This document shows, piece by piece, positions 17,482 to 26,496 of a stretch of 64,000 nucleotides of DNA. The translations under genes and the position numbers were made by a program. The stretch's first letter is position 1. Each line of letters starts with the position of its first letter. The stretch spans positions 62,001 to 126,000 of the forward strand of contig NZ_JADKYZ010000010.1 in the NCBI RefSeq assembly GCF_015354245.1, given 5' to 3'. Under the pieces are notes generated by a model. The model had not been told where the DNA came from. It saw only the letters and a program-made list of their open reading frames with translations, and did no database searches. The stretch comes from Diaphorobacter caeni. Its GTDB lineage: Bacteria > Pseudomonadota > Gammaproteobacteria > Burkholderiales > Burkholderiaceae_C.

Positions 17482-18435
17482 TCATTCGCTGAGGCCGAAG
17501 AACACGTCTTCCAGCGACGGCATGCGCATGCGGATGTCGGTCACGGCGCTGCCCTGCGCGCTCAGCGCAGCGAGCACGGCCAGCTTGTACGAGCGGTCGC
17601 ACTGCAGGCGCAAGCCGTAGTGGGTCTTCTGCGCATCGAATCCGGTGGCTTGTCTGAGTTGGGTCGCCACATTCACTGCATCCTGAGCGGCCATGTCGAT
17701 CTCGAAGGTGATCGGCATGTGCAGCTGGTCGCGCAACTCCTGCACGCTGCCGAGCGCCTGGATTTCGCCCGCCGTCAGGATGGCGAGGCGGTCCACGCGT
17801 TCCTGCAGCTCGGCGAGGATGTGCGAGGTGATGACGACGGTGACGCCGGTCGATTGCAGCTCGCGCAGGGTTGTGTAGAACTCGCGGATCGCCTTGGGGT
17901 CGAGGCCGTTGGTGGGCTCGTCGAGGAACAGCACGCGCGGCGAGCCGAGCAGCGCCTGCGCGAAGCCGAGGCGCTGGCGCATGCCCTTGGAGTAGGCGCG
18001 CACCGGGCGCTTGCCCGCATGCGCGAGGCCGACTTTCTCGAGAATGGCCACGCACTGCGACTGTGGAGCGTTCTTCATGCGCGCGAAGAATTTCAGCGTC
18101 TCGAGCCCGTCGAGGTTGTCGTAGAGCACCACGTTCTCGGGCAGGTAGCCGATGTGGCGGCGCACGTTGCGGGCTTGGGGTCCAGCGATGTCCTGACCGG
18201 AGATGCGGATGCTGCCTGCGGTCAGAGGAATCAGCCCGAGCATCATCTTGAACAGCGTGCTCTTGCCGGCGCCGTTGTGGCCGATGAGGCCGAAGATCTC
18301 GCCCCGCGCGATGTCGAGACTCACGTCGCGCACCGCCGTGAAGTCACCGAACTGTTTGCTCACCGCCTGGATGGCGATCGAGGGTGCGTCCGTGCGGCCT
18401 GCGGGGGGCTCATTGCCCGTTGAAATGCTTGCCAA
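17482..18435 (-). CDS. nosF: NosF ABC transporter ATPase
   Basis: A 317-residue ABC ATPase. Walker A GHNGAGKST near residue 53, signature region YSKGMRQRLGFAQALLG, Walker B RVLFLDEPTNGLDP and the switch ITSH are all present, followed by a C-terminal domain of about 100 residues usual for NosF. It energises NosDFY in copper-cluster assembly of NosZ. The first usable codon is TTG at 18435, preceded by GGAGAGA and overlapping the end of nosD by 26 bases; no in-frame ATG lies near, so translation is probably coupled to nosD. Confidence 0.93.
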   Translation of the reverse strand: MASISTGNEPPAGRTDAPSIAIQAVSKQFGDFTAVRDVSLDIARGEIFGLIGHNGAGKSTLFKMMLGLIPLTAGSIRISGQDIAGPQARNVRRHIGYLPENVVLYDNLDGLETLKFFARMKNAPQSQCVAILEKVGLAHAGKRPVRAYSKGMRQRLGFAQALLGSPRVLFLDEPTNGLDPKAIREFYTTLRELQSTGVTVVITSHILAELQERVDRLAILTAGEIQALGSVQELRDQLHMPITFEIDMAAQDAVNVATQLRQATGFDAQKTHYGLRLQCDRSYKLAVLAALSAQGSAVTDIRMRMPSLEDVFFGLSE

Positions 18436-19699
18436 GCCAATCTCTCCATTGTGTGTTGCCGGGTTGCATGCGCGGGTGGGGATCGACCACGGAGGGCATG
18501 CGAAGAATCGGGAATTGCTGGCTCACGAGCTTGAGCGCCTGAATGGCGGGACTGGCGAGCAGCAGCTTGATGCCGGGGTGGCGCCAGGTGAGGCTGTCGA
18601 CCATGTCGTTGGCCTCGTAGGGCACATCGCCGAGCCGGTCGCCGTCGCGGTCCCAGCCGAGGTAGTTGCTCCAGTGGTTGCCGTCCTTCACGCCCCAGCG
18701 CTCGTCGCGCGATCCCACGTAGCGCACCTGCTCGCGGTTGCTGATGAAGTCGTTGCGCTCGACCTCGTTGCGGGTCGATCCGGCCGAGAGGTGCACGCCG
18801 ACGACGTTGTCGACCACGAGGTTGCCGGTGAGCTTTATGTACTCGACGTCGTAGATGAAGAAGCCCCGGTTGTTGCCCGCGACCACGTTGTTTTCGATCA
18901 CCGCGTCCTGCAGCGTGCGCAGCATGATTCCGTGATCGGAGTTGCCCCAGGCGCGGTTGTTGCGCACGATCTGGTTGCGCACCTCCATGAGCGCGAGTCC
19001 GCCCCGGTTGTAGTAGGTGTCGTTGTCCTCCCACAGGTTGTAGTAAGAGTTCATGTAGTGCGTGCCGTAGCGGCTGTGGTGCAGCCTGTTGCCACGAAAC
19101 TCCGCGTGGTGGGAAACGTCCACGTACAGCGCGTCGCGCACGAAGCTGATGTCGTTGTGGAAGATGCGCGCGCCCTTGGTGTTGTAGAGCTGAACGCCAT
19201 TGCCGCGCTGCGACGAGGCATAGTCGCGCTTGCCGGTGATGCGGTTGTGCTCGATGCGCACATCGTCGGCCTTTTCGATCCACAGCCCGAACAGGTTGTA
19301 GGTCAGATCGCAGTGCCGCACGATGGCACGGTGCGCTCCGGGCCGGAGGTAGATGCCCGCGTTCTGGTCCTTGAGGCTGTCGCCCGAGTCGCGCACGATC
19401 AGCCCTTCGATCACCACATCGGGCGCGGTCACGCGGATCGTGTCACCGGTGTTGCCGCCGCTCAGCGTGGGGCGGTCGATGCCGCGCAGCGTGAGCGGCT
19501 TGTCGATCACGAGGTTCACGCGGTACTGACCCCGCGCGACCTCGATCACGTCACCGGCGTTGGCGGCCTGCACGACGGCGGCGATGTCCTCGCCGGGCTT
19601 CACGCTCAGCGTGGCCCCCCAGCCTGCGCCGCAGACAGCCATCAGCACGCCGCTCAGCAAAGCCTTGATCGCACGGGGAACATTGTCTGACTTTCTCAT
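18410..19699 (-). CDS. nosD: NosD periplasmic copper-maturation protein
   Basis: A 429-residue periplasmic right-handed beta-helix protein (CASH/NosD repeats). A signal peptide covers about residues 1-29 (ending GWGA). Repeated strands such as GIYLRPGAH, GLWIEKADDVRIEHN, GVQLYNTKGARIFHN and GGLALMEVRNQIVRNN are visible. NosD works with NosF and NosY to deliver sulfur/copper to NosZ. Its ATG overlaps the nosR stop as ATGA, showing translational coupling. Confidence 0.94.
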   Translation of the reverse strand: MRKSDNVPRAIKALLSGVLMAVCGAGWGATLSVKPGEDIAAVVQAANAGDVIEVARGQYRVNLVIDKPLTLRGIDRPTLSGGNTGDTIRVTAPDVVIEGLIVRDSGDSLKDQNAGIYLRPGAHRAIVRHCDLTYNLFGLWIEKADDVRIEHNRITGKRDYASSQRGNGVQLYNTKGARIFHNDISFVRDALYVDVSHHAEFRGNRLHHSRYGTHYMNSYYNLWEDNDTYYNRGGLALMEVRNQIVRNNRAWGNSDHGIMLRTLQDAVIENNVVAGNNRGFFIYDVEYIKLTGNLVVDNVVGVHLSAGSTRNEVERNDFISNREQVRYVGSRDERWGVKDGNHWSNYLGWDRDGDRLGDVPYEANDMVDSLTWRHPGIKLLLASPAIQALKLVSQQFPILRMPSVVDPHPRMQPGNTQWRDWLGKHFNGQ

Positions 19700-22329
19700 G
19701 CGACGGTCCAGTTCACCGCGCGCAGCGCGATCAGCAGGGCCGCGCCGATCAGCAGATTCTTGAACGCCACATAGGCCAGCATGTCCATGAGGTTGGCGTG
19801 GCGGTAGCGGCTCAGCCACCAAGCTCCGTCCTTCACGTAGCGGCGACCGGTCAGTCGCAGCAGCACCTCGATCACGCTCCAGACGAACCACGCGAGGATG
19901 ATGACGGTGGTCGATATCTGCCCCATGGCAAGCAGTGCCCACGCGGCGATCACCGCGATCAGGCAGGGCACGGCCAGCACGCTCAGCAGGCGATGGCGAG
20001 CCCAGCCGGTGGTGCTCCAAGGGTTGATGTGCTCGAGCACTTCCATCGCGGCGTGGCGGATGCCCGTGGTTTCATTCAGCGCGCTCACGTGTTCGGCATT
20101 GGTGGGCATGCGCGGATCGGGGCCATCGATGGCCTTGGCGCTGATCTGCTCCTGCCATGTGGCTTCGGGCACGATGGGAATGAAGTAGCCATTCTTGGCG
20201 ATCGGCGTGAGCGGGAGACCTTCCTTCTCGCGGCGCTTGCGCTCCTTGGCGAGGGGCGGGCAGCCCTTCACGTCGGTGTAGAGCACCATGCAGTCGAGGC
20301 AGTGCAGGCATTCGCGGTGGTCGATGCGACCTGCGGCGTCGATGGCCTGCGCTCCGCAGCCCACCGCGCAGGCCTTGCAGCTGTTGCAGTCCTGCTTGCG
20401 CTTCAAGCCAAACCAGCGGAAGGTGCTTGGAATCGCGAGCGATGCGCCGAGCGGGCAGAGGTACTTGCAGAAGGGGCGTTCGATGAACAGCGACAGACCG
20501 AGCAGCGTGCAGGCGAAGAGCCCGTACGGCCAGGGGCGGTTGGTGATGCCGACGAGGAAGGTCGTCTTGAACGGTTCGACCTCGGCGAGTTTTTCGGCCA
20601 GCGTCATGTCGTACATCGACACCGCAAGCAGCCCGAAGAAGATCACGTACTTGAGCCACTTGAGCCGGTCATGCCATACCTGTGGCAGTTGGAACTGAAA
20701 GCGCTTGAGACCCACTGCACGCGCCACTTTGTAGAGTGCCTCGGAGAGCGATCCGAACGGGCAGATCCAGCCGCAGAACAGGCCGCGCCCGAACAGGAAC
20801 ACGGTGATGATGATGAAGATCCAGAACAGGAAGATGAACGGATCGGTGAGGAACAGCGTCCAGGTCCACTGGAACAGGACCGAGTGGAACCAGGTCAGCA
20901 CCTGGGTGATGGACGGCTGGGCCATCGCGCCGAAGCCGACGAACACGATGCCGATGGCCCAGAAGCTGTATTTGAAGGCGTTGACCGGCCATTTGTTCTT
21001 GTGGGTGGACAGGCGGGTGAGCTTCTCGCGCAGCGCGTAGATGATGGTGAGCGACACGAGCAGCGCTGCAAAGAGGCCGATCTTCCAGCCCTGCGTTTTC
21101 CACACGCGCACCCATGGCGCATCGGGTTCGTCGATCTTGGGGCGGCCGCCGTCCAGCAGTTGGGCGGGCATCCAGTAGTTCGATTCGAACACTGCAAAGC
21201 TGCGATGGCCGGTTGCGCGGTCCACGCGGTTGCCGAGGAAGGCGAGCTTCCATGGATGGGCTGCGGAGAACGAGGAGGAGCGGATCACGAAGATCGAGGA
21301 TTCGGTGTAGCGCGGAGCGCCTTCGGCTTCAAGCCCGTAGAGATTGAACGCGTCGAGATCGCGGAAGGTGAATGAATCGGGACCTTGCTTGACCTGCACG
21401 CGGTCATAGATGCCGCCGCGCACGAAGCCCGATCCCTTGAATGATTCGGGACCATCGGTGCGCACGATGAAGAAGGCGCTTTCGCCGGGCTGGATGCGCG
21501 ACTGCAGGCTCGCGAAGCCGTTGTCGCCCAACAGGCTGCGGCCGATGTCGGGCTGGTTCAGATCACCGAACCACAGGTCGATGAACGGCGTGACGTCGCG
21601 CGGCAGGCCGACCTGTTCGGGTTTGACGACGAGGCGCTTGACCGCGCCCATGTCGACGAGCTGCTGCCAGCTGAATTTCTGGCCCAGCGTGTTGAAGCGG
21701 GCAGGTTCGCGCACGATGGGCGCGATGATGCCGACCTGGCGCGCGACGGCGGCGCCCGACATCAGCACCACCTGGTTCTGCGCGATGACGGTGACCGTCG
21801 CTCCGGAAATCGCATCAAGGCCGATCACGCCCTCATCGGGGCGCGACGGACCGACTTCGATGCGTTCGGCGACGGACTTGCCGAGGTATTGGTCGTTGAA
21901 GTTGATCAGTGCCGACTCGGGAATGCCGAGCAGCAGAATCGGCTCGGAGTGCTTGAGCACTTTCACGCCGACGAAATGGCCGCTGGCGTCCATGCCTATC
22001 AGCGTGACCACGGGCTTGCCGGAGTAGGCGGGCGTGTCCGTGATGTCGGTGGAGAGCATGACGTAGCCGAGCAGTTTCCTGTCGGCCGTGTCGTTGTCGT
22101 AGGCCTCCACGTAGGGGGGCTGGCCCTTGCGTTCGGAGAAATGTGTCGCGCCCGGGAACACATCCTTGCACGGCAGCAGGGAACACATGTCCTTGTTGGT
22201 CTGGACGTCCGCGGGAAGTTCGGCTTCGTAGGCGCCGCTGCCTGCGTGCGCGGCGGGTGCCGCTGCAAACCAAAGAGAGAGGAGGAGCAGGGTCCAGAGG
22301 GACCTGAAAAATCGCCTGGGCAACAACAT
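19696..22329 (-). CDS. nosR: NosR flavo-iron-sulfur membrane protein
   Basis: An 877-residue inner-membrane electron donor to NosZ. A signal peptide (about 1-30) leads into a periplasmic FMN-binding domain with the covalent flavin motif SGATVT (S175-T180). Five or more helices follow from about residue 410, with CGWICP and CKYLCP cysteine pairs, then two cytosolic 4Fe-4S motifs (CNSCKACAVGC, CLHCLDC) and a further membrane part. It is longer than many NosR proteins because of the extra C-terminal helices. The flavin would be attached by the ApbE encoded at 25363. The gene starts 72 bases after nosZ, behind a hairpin. Confidence 0.95.
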   Translation of the reverse strand: MLLPRRFFRSLWTLLLLSLWFAAAPAAHAGSGAYEAELPADVQTNKDMCSLLPCKDVFPGATHFSERKGQPPYVEAYDNDTADRKLLGYVMLSTDITDTPAYSGKPVVTLIGMDASGHFVGVKVLKHSEPILLLGIPESALINFNDQYLGKSVAERIEVGPSRPDEGVIGLDAISGATVTVIAQNQVVLMSGAAVARQVGIIAPIVREPARFNTLGQKFSWQQLVDMGAVKRLVVKPEQVGLPRDVTPFIDLWFGDLNQPDIGRSLLGDNGFASLQSRIQPGESAFFIVRTDGPESFKGSGFVRGGIYDRVQVKQGPDSFTFRDLDAFNLYGLEAEGAPRYTESSIFVIRSSSFSAAHPWKLAFLGNRVDRATGHRSFAVFESNYWMPAQLLDGGRPKIDEPDAPWVRVWKTQGWKIGLFAALLVSLTIIYALREKLTRLSTHKNKWPVNAFKYSFWAIGIVFVGFGAMAQPSITQVLTWFHSVLFQWTWTLFLTDPFIFLFWIFIIITVFLFGRGLFCGWICPFGSLSEALYKVARAVGLKRFQFQLPQVWHDRLKWLKYVIFFGLLAVSMYDMTLAEKLAEVEPFKTTFLVGITNRPWPYGLFACTLLGLSLFIERPFCKYLCPLGASLAIPSTFRWFGLKRKQDCNSCKACAVGCGAQAIDAAGRIDHRECLHCLDCMVLYTDVKGCPPLAKERKRREKEGLPLTPIAKNGYFIPIVPEATWQEQISAKAIDGPDPRMPTNAEHVSALNETTGIRHAAMEVLEHINPWSTTGWARHRLLSVLAVPCLIAVIAAWALLAMGQISTTVIILAWFVWSVIEVLLRLTGRRYVKDGAWWLSRYRHANLMDMLAYVAFKNLLIGAALLIALRAVNWTVA

Positions 22330-22358
22330 GGTTCTATCCGAATTTGCAGGTCGAAGTT

Positions 22359-22389
22359 GCAGGTGCCGGTCGGCATTCCCGACACCTGC
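22359..22389 (-). terminator. Hairpin in nosZ-nosR gap, possible attenuator
   Basis: Stem GCAGGTG/CACCTGC extended by CGG/CCG pairs between the nosZ stop and nosR start. There is no T run, so it is more likely to partly terminate or to protect the 3' end of nosZ mRNA than to end the operon. Confidence 0.5.
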
Positions 22390-22401
22390 CTTGTTTACTG
22401 C

Positions 22402-24345
22402 TTAGGCCTCGACAATCATGCGCGTGCGCATTTCAAGGTGAAGCGCGTGGCAGAAGTGCGTGCAGTACGCCCAGAACACGCCGGGCTGGTCTGCCATGAA
22501 CGTCACCGACTTGGTCTCCAGCGGATTGACGATGAAGTTGACGTTGTATTTGGGGATCGCGAACCCGTGGGTCAGGTCCTCGACCTTGTCCAGATTGGTC
22601 AGGATCAGCGTCACCTCGTCGCCCTTCTTCACGGTGAATTCGCGCAGGCTGAACGCGGGCGCCTGCGAGGTGAGCTTCACCGTGACCTTCTTGCCGTTGC
22701 GGAACACGCCGGATTCCTTGGGGTCCTTGACGGCGATCGGTGAATCGTCGAGCGCGTAGACCTGCTTGGGCTTGAGCAGATCGCGCTTGAAGATGATGAA
22801 GTCGTGCGGCTCGCCGCGCACCGGGTGGTCGGCCAGCAGCACCATCTTCTCGCCGGAGATGTCGATCAGCTGTTCGTTCTCTGGGTGCAGTGGGCCCACG
22901 GGCAGGAAGCGGTCCTTGGAGAACTTGCAGCCCACGGCGATGAACTTGCCGTCCGCCGCGCGCGTCTCGGACTGCGAGCCGTTGATGTGGCCCGGCTGGT
23001 AGTGCACGTCGAGGCGGTCGACCACGTACTTGGCGGTCTTGTCGCCCGCGTGGAACTTGATGGCGGCCTCCACGTTCCACTTCACGACCTGGCTGTCGAG
23101 GAACAGCGTGGTGAACGCGTTGCCGCGTCCGTCGAAGGCGGTGTGCAGCGGGCCGAGGCCGAGTTCAACTTCGGCGACGATGGCGCTGTCGAGCTTCTCG
23201 AGCTTGCCGTCAAACCAGTCGAGCACCTTGGCGAGTTCGATCACCGTGGCGGTCGGCGAGAGCTTGCCCGCGCAGATGAAGTATTTCGCGTCGGGGCTGG
23301 CGTTCACGCCGTGCGGGTTCTTGGGCGTGCTCACGTAGGCGACGAGCGCGGTCTTGGGGTCCTTGTTGGCTTCATGCGTGCCGTCGACGACCGGCACCTT
23401 GGAGTTGCCGAAGGTCTGGAACTTACCGGCTTTCACGGCCTCTTCGATGCGGGCGATGTGGAAGAACGCGCAGGCGTCGCGCTCGGCGGACATCATGTCC
23501 TCGTAGTGGATGCCGTTCTCGGTGTTGTACTGGTTGGTGGCGGCGAGCTTGCCGTCATACGACGTGGCGACCAGGTCGCAGTTGCCGTCCAGCAGCACCT
23601 GCCAGCGCACTTCCATGGTCTCCGCGTCGACGCACGTGAACAGCGAGCGGTACTTCTCGGGCTTGTTGACGTCGGTGCCGTTGTTGGGCAGCGGAATCCC
23701 GAACTCGCCACCGCAGAACACGCGCGTGGTGTAGTTGATCGCCGGATCGACGGGGTCGGCCTTGTCCGGGAAGATGCCGTGAAAGCCCTGCACGTTGGGC
23801 AGTTCGGTGATCTTGTCACAGACGAAATAGTCGAGGCGGATGCGGGCGACGCGCGAGTTGATCTTGTCGTTGATCCACGCGTAGCGGCCGTCATAGTTGC
23901 CGTCCTTGTAGGAGGCGTGCGTATGGTGGGTGTCGCCCACGAAATACTTCAGGTGACCATCGGCCTTGGTGCCCATGACCGCCTTGGATTCGTTCGTGAT
24001 GCCCCAGCCGACGAGCGCGTCGGGCACGAAGCACGGAATGCGCAGCAGCTCGCGGCCCGAGGGCATGCCGAGCACGCGCATGTCGCCGGTGTGGCCGCCG
24101 CTCCACAGGCCGTAGTAGGTGTCGAGCTCGCCGGGCTTGAGGTGCACGCTCGCTCCGGCATGGGCGGCTGGAGCCGGAGCCGGTGCGGGCGCGGTTGCCG
24201 GACCGGATGCGGCAGGTGCTGCGGCCTTGTTGTCGTTGCAGGCCACGGCGCCCACTGCAAGCCCCGCCAGTGCGGCGGTATTGATGAATCTGCGACGGCC
24301 CATGCCGGCGTTGTCTGTGTGCAGATCTGTTTTTTCCTGGCTCAT
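22402..24345 (-). CDS. nosZ: Nitrous oxide reductase NosZ (clade I, Tat-exported)
   Basis: A 647-residue periplasmic multicopper enzyme reducing N2O to N2. The N-terminus has a twin-arginine signal GRRRFINTAALAGLAVGAV followed by AC and a long Ala/Pro linker. CuZ-site histidines include DTHHTH; the C-terminal cupredoxin has the CuA set CTHFCHALHLEM (C628, C632, H636, M639). The Tat signal marks clade I. ATG at 24345 overlaps the stop of the upstream DUF2946-like gene as ATGA and follows GAGAGG. The cysteine after the signal could be lipidated (see findings). Confidence 0.97.
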   Translation of the reverse strand: MSQEKTDLHTDNAGMGRRRFINTAALAGLAVGAVACNDNKAAAPAASGPATAPAPAPAPAAHAGASVHLKPGELDTYYGLWSGGHTGDMRVLGMPSGRELLRIPCFVPDALVGWGITNESKAVMGTKADGHLKYFVGDTHHTHASYKDGNYDGRYAWINDKINSRVARIRLDYFVCDKITELPNVQGFHGIFPDKADPVDPAINYTTRVFCGGEFGIPLPNNGTDVNKPEKYRSLFTCVDAETMEVRWQVLLDGNCDLVATSYDGKLAATNQYNTENGIHYEDMMSAERDACAFFHIARIEEAVKAGKFQTFGNSKVPVVDGTHEANKDPKTALVAYVSTPKNPHGVNASPDAKYFICAGKLSPTATVIELAKVLDWFDGKLEKLDSAIVAEVELGLGPLHTAFDGRGNAFTTLFLDSQVVKWNVEAAIKFHAGDKTAKYVVDRLDVHYQPGHINGSQSETRAADGKFIAVGCKFSKDRFLPVGPLHPENEQLIDISGEKMVLLADHPVRGEPHDFIIFKRDLLKPKQVYALDDSPIAVKDPKESGVFRNGKKVTVKLTSQAPAFSLREFTVKKGDEVTLILTNLDKVEDLTHGFAIPKYNVNFIVNPLETKSVTFMADQPGVFWAYCTHFCHALHLEMRTRMIVEA

Positions 24346-24764
24346 ATCGACCTCTCTGAGGACTGTTGAAAGAAAAGGGAAACGCGTGAAGGGGGCGCTC
24401 GCGCGGGTGGCGGCGCGGCTGTGGGTGCGATGGCAGGCACCGGTGGTTGAGTGACCAGCGCGTGGAAGTCCAGGGCTGGAAAGTCGATCGGCTCGGCGAT
24501 GGAGCCCGGCGCCATCGGGTGCGCGGCGCACAGCGTGCAGTCCATGCTGTGAACGTTCGCAGGGCGTGCCTTGCTGCCGAAGGTGCTGTCGTCGTGGACG
24601 ACGAGCTTGGCCTTGCCGTGCGTGCCGCAGACCACCTCGAGACGCGAGGGGTTGAGCAGCGGCGACGCGAACGCGGCGCTCATTCCGAGCATCAACCAGA
24701 CGACCACGCCGAGGCGCCATTGGCGCAGGCTCTGGAGGATCGTGTGGTGAGTGTGGCTAAGCAT
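24342..24764 (-). CDS. DUF2946-like exported small protein heading the nos operon
   Basis: About 140 residues. A hydrophobic N-terminal segment (RLGVVVWLMLGMSAAFA) looks like a signal peptide or anchor; the middle carries CGTHGKAKLVV and HSMDCTLCAAH, giving Cys-x-x-Cys with flanking histidines as in the DUF2946 family linked to copper. The tail is Pro/Ala-rich. Its stop overlaps the nosZ start by four bases, so it is translated with nosZ. ATG at 24764 is used; a GTG 45 bases upstream is possible. A copper-handling role for NosZ is inference. Confidence 0.75.
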   Translation of the reverse strand: MLSHTHHTILQSLRQWRLGVVVWLMLGMSAAFASPLLNPSRLEVVCGTHGKAKLVVHDDSTFGSKARPANVHSMDCTLCAAHPMAPGSIAEPIDFPALDFHALVTQPPVPAIAPTAAPPPARAPPSRVSLFFQQSSERSI

Positions 24765-24829
24765 TTCTGTGGTTTCGTTGCCCGTCTTGAGCGGGTAATG
24801 AATCGTCACATCTGAACTGCTTTTTTTCC

Positions 24830-24843
24830 TTAATTTGGATCAA
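24830..24843. promoter_or_regulatory. FNR/Dnr-type box in nos divergent promoter
   Basis: TTAATTTGGATCAA matches the FNR consensus TTGAT-N4-ATCAA at 9 of 10 positions. It lies between the minus-strand nos operon (start 24764) and the plus-strand cytochrome gene (start 24936), where low-oxygen or NO control is expected. Confidence 0.65.
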
Positions 24844-24935
24844 GTTACTAATAGGTGAAAAAGATCACACTTTCCACACGGTTGCGGGAATGCATGGCAA
24901 TCGATGGGTTTTCCAACAATGAAGGGAAGAGAGAG

Positions 24936-25343
24936 ATGAGCTCCACGACATTCAAACTGGCATCGATGGCATTGGTCCTGACGCTGGCCGCCTGCGGCAA
25001 GAACGAGCCGCCGCAAGCGCCCGCTCCGGCACCGGCCCCTGCGGCGGCACCAGCGCCTGCGCCCGCCGCCACTCCGGCTGCGCCCGAAAACGCACTGGGC
25101 AAGAGCGCCTACAACAAGACCTGCGCGCTGTGCCACGGCTCAGGCGTGGCTGGCGCTCCCAAGGTGGGCGACAAGGAAGACTGGGCCCCTCGCATCGCGC
25201 AGGGTGCGGACACGCTCTACAAGCACGCCATCGAAGGCTTCAACGGCAGCAAGGGCGCGATGCCCGCGCGCGGCGGTGCCCCGACCATGTCGGACGACGA
25301 TGTGAAGGCCGCCGTGGACCACATGGTCGGTCTGTCGAAGTGA
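24936..25343 (+). CDS. Small lipoprotein cytochrome c
   Basis: A 135-residue monohaem cytochrome c. The signal ends in lipobox LAAC (Cys at about residue 17), then an Ala/Pro linker and the haem motif CALCH, with a distal methionine in a GAMPARGGAPTMSDDDV context, as in cytochrome c5/c-555-like proteins. GAGAGAG precedes the ATG. Divergent from the nos operon and upstream of the flavin transferase, it is a probable electron carrier to NosZ or NosR (inference). Confidence 0.9.
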   Translation: MSSTTFKLASMALVLTLAACGKNEPPQAPAPAPAPAAAPAPAPAATPAAPENALGKSAYNKTCALCHGSGVAGAPKVGDKEDWAPRIAQGADTLYKHAIEGFNGSKGAMPARGGAPTMSDDDVKAAVDHMVGLSK

Positions 25344-25362
25344 TGGGACGGAGGGAAGCCTC

Positions 25363-26424
25363 ATGACGACACAGGATCGCGTGCGCCCTGACCTGACGAT
25401 CAATGCGCGCAGGCGGATGGTTCTGGCGCTGCCATTGCTTGGAGCATTGCCGCATGGGGCTTTTGCTGCGGATGCCGGGGCTCCGTCCGCAGCGCGCCTG
25501 GCCAAACGCCGTCGGGCGCTGATGGGTACGCGCGTTGACGTGATGGTGCCCGTGCGGAATGCCGGGGAGCTGCCGCTGCTTTTCGAGGCCATCGACGCGG
25601 CCATCGCGCACATGCAGGTTCTCGAGCAGCGCATGAGCCGTTACCGCAGCGACAGCGAGATCGGCCGCATCGCCGCATCGGCGGGTCGCGCGCCGACCCG
25701 TGTATCCCCCGAGGTGATGGCGGTGATGCAGCAGGCGAAGCGCCTGCATGAGCAGACCGACGGTGCGTTCGACATCACGATCGGTGCGGTCCGTGGCTGG
25801 AGCTTTGAGCCCGGCAATGAGCGCATGCCGACGGACGCCGAGGTGGCGCGCGAGATCGCGCTGGTTCGCATGCGCGATCTGGTTCTGGACCCGTCCGCCG
25901 GGACCGCGTTTCTGCGGCGCGAGGGCATGGCGCTTGATCTGGGGGGCGTCGCCAAGCTGCCGATTCTGCAGGCCGGTCTCGAAAGCCTGCAGCGCGCGGG
26001 TCTGAGCGACGCGCTGATCAACGGTGGCGGCGATGTGCTGATCTCCGGAACCCAACATGGCGCGCCATGGCGCGTCGGTGTGCGCGATCCGAATGCGCCG
26101 CAGCGGTTGCTTGGCAGTCTGTCGCTGGCGGGGCGCGGCATCGTGGCTTCGTCGGGCGACTACGAAAGGGCGTTCATTCGTGACGGCCGCAGGCTGCACC
26201 ATGTCCTCGATCCGCGCACCGGTTGGCCGGTGCAGGGCGTGCATGGCGTGGCGCTCAGGGCTGAACGGATGGAGGAAGTCAACGGCTGGGGCGCAGCGCT
26301 GATGGTGACCGGCCCGACGGCCCTGAAGACGTTTGGCGCGCGCCACCCTGCGGTCGATGTGATGGCGGGGCTCGGCGACGGTTCGCATTGGCTGTCCGAA
26401 GGAATGCGAACGCGGCTGGCGTAG
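25363..26424 (+). CDS. FAD:protein FMN transferase (ApbE/NosX)
   Basis: A 353-residue exported enzyme. An Arg-rich signal (NARRRMVLALPLLGALPHGAFA) resembles a Tat or Sec signal. The core has MGTRVDVMV, EQRMSRYRSDSEI, GGVAKLPILQAGLESL, INGGGDVLISG and HHVLDPRTGWPV, the last being the FAD/metal site. It attaches FMN through a phosphoester to threonine; the obvious client is Thr178 of NosR. Located 19 bases after the cytochrome gene, it fills the NosX role of nos clusters. Confidence 0.92.
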   Translation: MTTQDRVRPDLTINARRRMVLALPLLGALPHGAFAADAGAPSAARLAKRRRALMGTRVDVMVPVRNAGELPLLFEAIDAAIAHMQVLEQRMSRYRSDSEIGRIAASAGRAPTRVSPEVMAVMQQAKRLHEQTDGAFDITIGAVRGWSFEPGNERMPTDAEVAREIALVRMRDLVLDPSAGTAFLRREGMALDLGGVAKLPILQAGLESLQRAGLSDALINGGGDVLISGTQHGAPWRVGVRDPNAPQRLLGSLSLAGRGIVASSGDYERAFIRDGRRLHHVLDPRTGWPVQGVHGVALRAERMEEVNGWGAALMVTGPTALKTFGARHPAVDVMAGLGDGSHWLSEGMRTRLA

Positions 26425-26434
26425 CCGCAAGTGA

Positions 26435-26450
26435 GCTGCCCACGGGCAGC
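26435..26450. terminator. Hairpin between convergent apbE and apaH
   Basis: Perfect stem GCTGCCC/GGGCAGC with a two-base loop between two convergent genes. There is no adjoining T run, so termination is only probable. Confidence 0.5.
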
Positions 26451-26496
26451 ATGTCTACCGCAGCGCGTGAAACGGGTGCGAAGTCCTTCAGGGAGC

